Below are positions 61,550 to 64,000 of a stretch of DNA of 64,000 nt, piece after piece (the first letter of the stretch is position 1; each line of letters opens with the position of its first letter). The notes beneath the pieces were generated by a model. That model ran no database searches. It saw only the letters and a program-made list of their open reading frames with translations, and was not told the origin of the DNA. Position numbers and translations under genes: made by a program. Origin of the DNA: Takakia lepidozioides (lineage: Eukaryota > Streptophyta > Takakiopsida > Takakiales > Takakiaceae); contig CM060734.1 of the NCBI GenBank assembly GCA_030704615.1, positions 63,816,042 through 63,880,041 of the forward strand, written 5' to 3'.

Positions 61550-62639
61550 CCCCTTTCTGTTGGAATGAGCCTCACGCACCCAACACGACATGCATGAGCA
61601 CGCACACACCCTTCTTCTTCCTGCAGGATCCTTTGCCCAGCCCTGTTATTTCTATCATTTGTGCCATCCTCCTTTGCCGTTTCCACAGCCTCCCCGTCCC
61701 CTCATTGCCAGTGAAGTGTTCTTTCTCTTATTCTTCTTTGTTTAAGACACTCCAACTGTTAGCTTGCAGTACCCTTCACTGATTTCTTATTGCCTTTGAC
61801 CTCATGTATGTTTTCAATTTCAATCATGTTTGAAGGGTGATCACTTGCTGGCCTATGCATGACTGTGTCCTTGACTGCTTCCTTCTTGTCTCAGTATGAT
61901 GTTTAATTGTTGTCATGTCAGGCTGTGCTCAGCTGCACCGTGGTGTCTTCAAATGGATCAATTTTCAGCCACGGTTTTGCCAACTGAATGATGCAGGTTC
62001 ACTTGGGAGAGTGCACTCCCCCTTTCCTCTCTGCTTCTGTTTCATGTTTCAAAGGTAGGCTTCCTTCCCTGAGTTTAAATTTCAGTCTAGTGCGAGAGTG
62101 GGTGGACCCTTGATGGTCATCCAAATGTCCTCCCCCATGTCACTGACTAGAAACAGTTCAGGGGAGTTTTATGCCTAACTTCATTTTCATCAGACAATCT
62201 CATGGCAATAGAATGGCTTGGACACTACAAACTCTAAGTCTGATTTATCCACCAGGGTCAAGACTTGGGGATCCAGGTCCAGGTCCTTGAGAATCTCTCT
62301 ACTCTACGTCTGGCCTTGGGAAACACAACGACCTGTGATCTGAGAAAAAGAGTTCAGATGATGTCATGAAGTACCAATAACTCACTTCTGTCGATCAAAC
62401 ACATTGGCACACTGGGGGAACAATTTTTGTCCATTATGATATAGTCCACAATGGAACGTTCCCCAGTTTGGGATTTCTCACCGAGAGTCCACTGTACTTC
62501 TTGGTCACCTCTTGTTCTTGTTAATCAAGGTCATCAAAGCTGAAGCTCTTCCAGACAGTTATTTAACCGTCTACCATTAGAATTCAGCTCGTCCTCACCA
62601 GAATGAGCCCAATGATATATCTCCTGATGGAGCCTCTTT

Positions 62640-63400
62640 GCCACCACTGGGCATTGAGTGCACCCTACAATAGCACCACAGAGATGAGAGAAGCTTTGGA
62701 ATGAGACACTTTTCTGACCCCAGTCAATGGTGGGACAATGTGGGTGGATGGTCAACTGGAACAGCACAGCAGCGGCAACAGCGCACAAATGATAAAGCAA
62801 GGCACTGCTGATGAAAGGTACCTTCTTCAACGTATTTCAGCTGAGGGCACCTTCTGGTTTGACCTGTTTCAGCCTGTTTTTCTCCCTCTCATCAGACTCA
62901 GCCCTGAAGCATATGTATTGAATTCTGTAAGTTAGCTCGTTGGGTGGATCTGCGGTGCTTCTGGAGTGACTTTGCAAGTTGCTGCCGAGGTGGTAGCATG
63001 ACAGTACCTAAAAAAAGATAATAGATAGAACAAGGGACTGCTAATGAAGGTACCTTCTTCAACACATTTCAGCCTTTTTTCCCTATTATCAGTCGTCCCT
63101 AGATTTCCAGATGGCGGATTCCAAGCTCCAGATTACCTATGATTCCATGTGGAATGATAGCTACAAGAAACCTGGATGGGTAGATGGTCAACTGGAAGCC
63201 ACAGTAGTAGCTGCAGAGGCATGATGTACGCATTGTTAGTGTGGAGGGAGGGGTAGCTGTTGATGCAGGGGAGGATCGTGGGTGCAAAATCATCCAAGAG
63301 GGCCAGATTTGGAGCAAGGAACGCGCTGGCAGGAGTTCTATAAATTTGATCCACAGCGGTGGGACAATATTGTCAACAAGGTGAGCTTTCTTCATGCAAC
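62640..63400 (+). pseudogene. OSB-like PDF-motif fragments (plus)
   Basis: Inverted copy of 58750-59490. Near 62690-62750 the plus strand reads LWNETLFSDPSQWWDNVGGW; near 63130-63220 SMWNDSYKKPGWVDGQLEA; near 63320-63375 WQEFYKFDPQRWWDNIVNK. These are PDF-like half motifs of OSB organellar DNA-binding proteins. Each piece is separated by stops or frame changes. Confidence 0.6.
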
Positions 63401-63733
63401 ATCGTAGGGAGTTTTGACATAACTTTGTATTTAATATGTTAGTGTGGAGGGAGGGCTAGCCGCTAATGCAAGGATGACTGTGGGTTCGGGATCACCCAAG
63501 GGCTACCAGCAGTGGATAGCAGCATTTGGTCAATAGCAGCAGCAAAAATTAACAACATCAAACTCATCAATAAGGTACTTGCTTCTGTATACATTTCATC
63601 CTCTTATGAACGTAGTTCCTACTTGGACAGCCTATAGGGTTGTATAAAACAGGACTTTGGAACCTTCCAACCCGGGTGCTTTGTTATTGGTCTATCAAGG
63701 TCTGATTTGAAATGTTTTCATTGCATTTTGCAG

Positions 63734-64000
63734 GTGAACTCATCATGGAAGAAGAGTTGGAAGTAAAAGTCCTGCTTGTTGGAGGAGATGCATCACCAAA
63801 CAGGCTTGGTTCTATGTTCACTATGCAAGGTGTCACATACAAATGCATCCGAGCAGAAATTATAGGTGATGAGCTTGTCTCAGCAAAATTTCATTTCCTT
63901 TCCATGGGGGTAGTGTCCTTTCATTTCAGCCAAGCAAGAAGAGAGGATGGTTCTGAAAGGGGATATTGTACACATTAAGATTTCAGACCAAAATGATGGG
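63734..64000 (+). pseudogene. 5' exon of a second copy of the unnamed transposase
   Basis: After a splice acceptor (TTTTGCAG) the plus strand encodes the same start as the minus copy at 58429 (GELIMEE, then VKVLLVGGDASPNRLGS). A lost G and a 5-base duplication near 63906-63930 shift the frame in this copy. It runs off the window edge. The two copies are head to head. Confidence 0.7.

Larger units (their letters stand above)
61550..64000 (-). repeat. Right arm of the large inverted repeat (continues past the window)
   Basis: Reverse complement of 58167-60559 with many small indels. It contains the inverted LINE fragment (about 62130-62600), OSB-like fragments on plus (62640-63400) and the start of a second transposase copy (63734 onward). 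Confidence 0.85.

Overview
The window looks like nuclear DNA of a streptophyte with a large, repeat-rich genome. Supporting signs are a GRAS transcription factor of the SCL4/SCL7 type, a spliced plant-type MCM3 gene, degenerate PLS-class PPR sequences, plant organellar OSB-type 'PDF' motifs, CACTA transposons with 3-bp target duplications, and Ty3/gypsy elements. A seed-free land plant or a charophyte relative would fit (a methyltransferase-bearing gypsy element of the kind reported from charophytes is present), but I cannot fix the species.

Layout. 1-968: fragment of a LINE ORF2 (minus). 1816-2199: MITE-like inverted repeat in the 5' flank of the GRAS gene. 2733-4730: intact single-exon GRAS gene, the only clearly intact host gene. 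6400-12500 (minus): MCM3, about 16 exons with good splice sites and an E2F-like site just upstream, but with frameshifts and a missing central coding block. 12648-15646: intergenic repeats. 15647-16494: non-autonomous CACTA element. 16743-17830 (minus): PPR pseudogene containing an OSB-like module. 18906-19238: tandem array interrupted by a 13.4-kb CACTA transposon (19239-32668, TSD TTT). That transposon carries a TNP2-type transposase on plus and, on minus, a TNP1-like gene into which a plant HAD/NLI-interacting-factor-like phosphatase domain has been fused. Its 3' part carries duplicated PPR/OSB fragments. 32745-33890: GGCTGTG minisatellite. 34040-46678: complete Ty3/gypsy element (LTRs about 0.9 kb, TSD GAGGG) with two extra ORFs after integrase. 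46679-54133: remains of a second gypsy element that encodes, after gag and protease, a DNMT3-like cytosine-5 methyltransferase; the methyltransferase is split by a 2.15-kb insertion and is followed by an inverted RT/RNase H block. 54134-58429 (minus): a broken DDE-like transposase of a family I cannot name, with subterminal repeats. 58167-64000: a large inverted repeat containing LINE and OSB-like fragments and the start of a second, divergently oriented copy of the same transposase.

Almost every mobile-element gene is broken. Many of the in-frame stops can be explained by C-to-T change, mostly CAG to TAG, which fits deamination of methylated cytosine in silenced plant transposons. There are also many small indels; without read data I cannot tell decay from assembly error. 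The most notable items are the retrotransposon-borne DNMT3-like gene, the phosphatase domain fused into a CACTA accessory gene, the unnamed transposase with its inverted-repeat setting, the two extra gypsy ORFs, and a dispersed PPR-OSB chimeric sequence family.
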